Below, in pieces: positions 62,539-64,000 of a stretch of 64,000 bases of DNA; the stretch's first letter is position 1, and each line of letters starts with the position of its first letter. The stretch comes from CAWKKW01 sp963850345 (GTDB lineage Bacteria > Acidobacteriota > Terriglobia > Terriglobales > Acidobacteriaceae). A program made the position numbers and the translations under genes. Location of the stretch: NCBI GenBank assembly GCA_963850345.1, contig CAWKKW010000006.1:372001-436000 (forward strand), given 5' to 3'. Under the pieces are notes generated by a model. The model saw only the letters and a program-made list of their open reading frames with translations. It did no database searches and was not told the origin of the DNA.

Positions 62539-63840
62539 ATGAACTCGGGTGCAAACTTAACTGTTTCGTCGCCCGATGCGACGAGCAGCACGGGCGAATT
62601 CGGGACACAAGATAATGCTCGCCGGAAGTGGACGATCATAGGCTTGCTCAGTTTAGCTGCAATCATCGCCTATGTGTCTCGATCTAACTTGGCTGTGGCA
62701 TTGACGCTCCCGAGCTTCGCCCATACCTTCGGCCTGTCTGAGACCGGCAGAGGCGCTGTCAATTCCTCTTTTTTCTGGGCATACGCGGCGCTCCAGATAC
62801 CTGCCGGCTGGGTCGTCGACCGATATGGCGTGAAATGGCCCTACGCTTTGGGCCTGCTGTTCTGGTGCCTCGCGTCGGCTGGGACTTGTCTGGTAACTTC
62901 GCTGGACCAACTAATTCTGCTACGGCTTCTGGTGGGTACGGGCGAAGCTGTGTCGGTACCGGCAAGTGCTCGGTGGATTCGCATGAACTTCCCCGAGCGG
63001 CGCCGTGGGCTCGCCATGGGGCTGTACATGACGGGCACTAAGATCGGGCCTGCGATTGGAGCTCCCTTGGCTGTGTGGCTGCTAACTGACCACACCTGGC
63101 GAACCATGTTTTTGATACTGGGCATAAGCGGCCTAGTCTGGCTCATTCCATGGACTTGGATGGTCAAGGATCAGAAACCGGATCGTCCCTCCACCGAATC
63201 CGTGCGAACTCCAGCAAGTCGCTTGACATTCAGCACATTAGTGGCGAGTCCAGTCATTTGGGGAACAGTGATTGGCACGTTTGCTTACATGTATTTTGTG
63301 TACTTTTGCTTGACGTGGATGCCAGCCTATCTAACTGAGCAACGCCACTTGTCACTCGCTCAGATGAGCCTGTACACCTTCTTCGGCTTTGGCGGGATGG
63401 CCGCAGTGGCTGCTTTGGCGGGATGGTTGGCAGATCACATGATCGTAAGGGGAGGTGATCCGGTAACGGTGAGGAAGTGGTTCACGATTGTGGGTTTTGC
63501 GATTGCTGGCACTGAGCTTGTCGGCGCACAGTCGTCATCTTTGACCATCGCGCTGACGTTCTCAATCATATCGCTGTCGGGCCTGGGACTCGCTACTGCA
63601 AATTATTGGGCACTTACACAGACATTGATTCCGGCTTTCGCGATCGGGCGGGTTTCCGGAATCCAGAACTGTGCGGCGAGTGTGGCCGGCATTGTGGCTC
63701 CGATCTTCACTGGTTGGCTAAAACAACGAACGGGGAGCTATTACGCTCCAATGTTCGCCTGCTTTGTATTTCTGGTAGCTGGGGTACTCTCTTACCTACT
63801 AATGGTGAAAACCCCTTATGCTCCGCAACCGGAACTCTGA
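62539..63840 (+). CDS. MFS transporter, ACS (anion:cation symporter) family
   Basis: A 433-residue twelve-helix transporter. The ATG at 62539 follows AGAGAGGA. The family signature is clear: IIAYVSRSNLAVALTLPSFA, AYAALQIPAGWVVDRYGVKW, ARWIRMNFPERRRGLAMGLY with MTGTKIGPAIGAPLAVWL, and PAYLTEQRHLSLAQMSLYT. ACS members import hexuronates, aldonates and similar organic anions. It probably supplies the cytoplasm with the product of the TonB receptor and the exported enolase-superfamily enzyme. Confidence 0.9.
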   Translation: MNSGANLTVSSPDATSSTGEFGTQDNARRKWTIIGLLSLAAIIAYVSRSNLAVALTLPSFAHTFGLSETGRGAVNSSFFWAYAALQIPAGWVVDRYGVKWPYALGLLFWCLASAGTCLVTSLDQLILLRLLVGTGEAVSVPASARWIRMNFPERRRGLAMGLYMTGTKIGPAIGAPLAVWLLTDHTWRTMFLILGISGLVWLIPWTWMVKDQKPDRPSTESVRTPASRLTFSTLVASPVIWGTVIGTFAYMYFVYFCLTWMPAYLTEQRHLSLAQMSLYTFFGFGGMAAVAALAGWLADHMIVRGGDPVTVRKWFTIVGFAIAGTELVGAQSSSLTIALTFSIISLSGLGLATANYWALTQTLIPAFAIGRVSGIQNCAASVAGIVAPIFTGWLKQRTGSYYAPMFACFVFLVAGVLSYLLMVKTPYAPQPEL

Positions 63841-64000
63841 TGTCCTCCCAGTGGATGAGTTCCCTCGCTGCATACTCCTCAATGCGCACCCACCGAGCTT
63901 CGTGGACATCCGCAAGTTCTGATTTGTCAAGGTGCGGCAAGCTAAATAGTCTTACATTTCTACAAAGCCCGTCCGGCAGGGAAGCGCCTGCAGATCGGCT
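63841..64000. other. Window end, unassigned minus-strand frame
   Basis: A minus-strand frame reads LDKSELADVHEARWVRIEEY and AARELIHWEDIRV, which looks protein-like but then runs antisense into the MFS gene. It could be the tail of a remnant. Nothing firm can be said. Confidence 0.25.

Noticed and set aside
1..64000. CRISPR arrays, rRNA genes and large tandem repeats
   Set aside because: No regularly spaced direct repeats and no rRNA-like sequence were seen on reading the window.

Overview
The window looks like a chromosomal segment of an Acidobacteriota bacterium (Terriglobia/Acidobacteriaceae-like). This is inferred from the gene families present: a large TonB-dependent receptor with a carboxypeptidase-regulatory-like N-terminus, a CadC-type regulator fused to PD40/TolB repeats, a fragment of an ADOP-type (MacB-like) permease, a group 1h-type [NiFe] hydrogenase and several right-handed beta-helix secreted proteins. 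No 16S gene is present, so the assignment rests on gene content only.

Layout. (1) 0-1.8 kb: 3' end of a soluble lytic transglycosylase, a MerR regulator and a small zinc-ribbon-like protein. (2) 2.1-13 kb: tRNA-Leu(UAA) followed at once by a tyrosine integrase and a decayed mobilisation region (relaxase, MobC-like protein, a divergent gap that probably holds oriT, TraK-like protein, TraL-like remnant). Around these lie a TetR regulator with a strong palindromic operator and fragments of DUF1016, HNH and serine-recombinase genes. (3) 13.8-25 kb: a compact and apparently intact hydrogenase locus, hypC-hypD-hypE, small and large subunits, a NifU-like protein, seven accessory or unknown proteins including a 35-residue membrane peptide, a maturation protease, hypA and hypB. 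hypF is not in the window. (4) 25-31.7 kb: a SprT-like metalloprotease, a serine recombinase, an Rmf-like small protein and a decayed signalling cluster (frameshifted histidine kinase, response regulators, an atypical receiver without its phospho-acceptor Asp, an IS110 remnant). (5) 32-37.7 kb: a gene graveyard with pieces of a conjugative helicase, ADOP permease, metallopeptidase, PPOX, SDR and ACR3 genes next to an intact isochorismatase-like hydrolase and a PP2C phosphatase. (6) 38-43 kb: a CadC-like regulator divergent from a 1-Cys peroxiredoxin, MBL-rhodanese and STAS gene run. (7) 43.5-51.3 kb: a truncated alpha/beta hydrolase meeting a truncated sugar transporter head-on, two large secreted beta-helix proteins, and a DUF1016 nuclease gene split onto opposite strands beside an integrase remnant. 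(8) 51.4-63.8 kb: a coherent sugar-acid uptake and catabolism cluster (RraA-like, IlvD/Edd dehydratase, FadR-type regulator, TonB receptor, hydroxyacid dehydrogenase, YncE-like propeller, Tat-exported enolase-superfamily protein, ACS-type MFS transporter).

How it fits together. The hydrogenase locus probably gives high-affinity atmospheric H2 oxidation. Its tightly coupled gene order suggests that the unknown accessory proteins belong to the same complex or its maturation. It lies between a tRNA-linked integrase/mobilisation module and a serine recombinase, so it may have arrived on a genomic island; no convincing right attachment site was seen. The many frameshifted or truncated genes contrast with the intact hydrogenase and sugar-acid operons, which suggests that those two are under selection while the rest is eroding.
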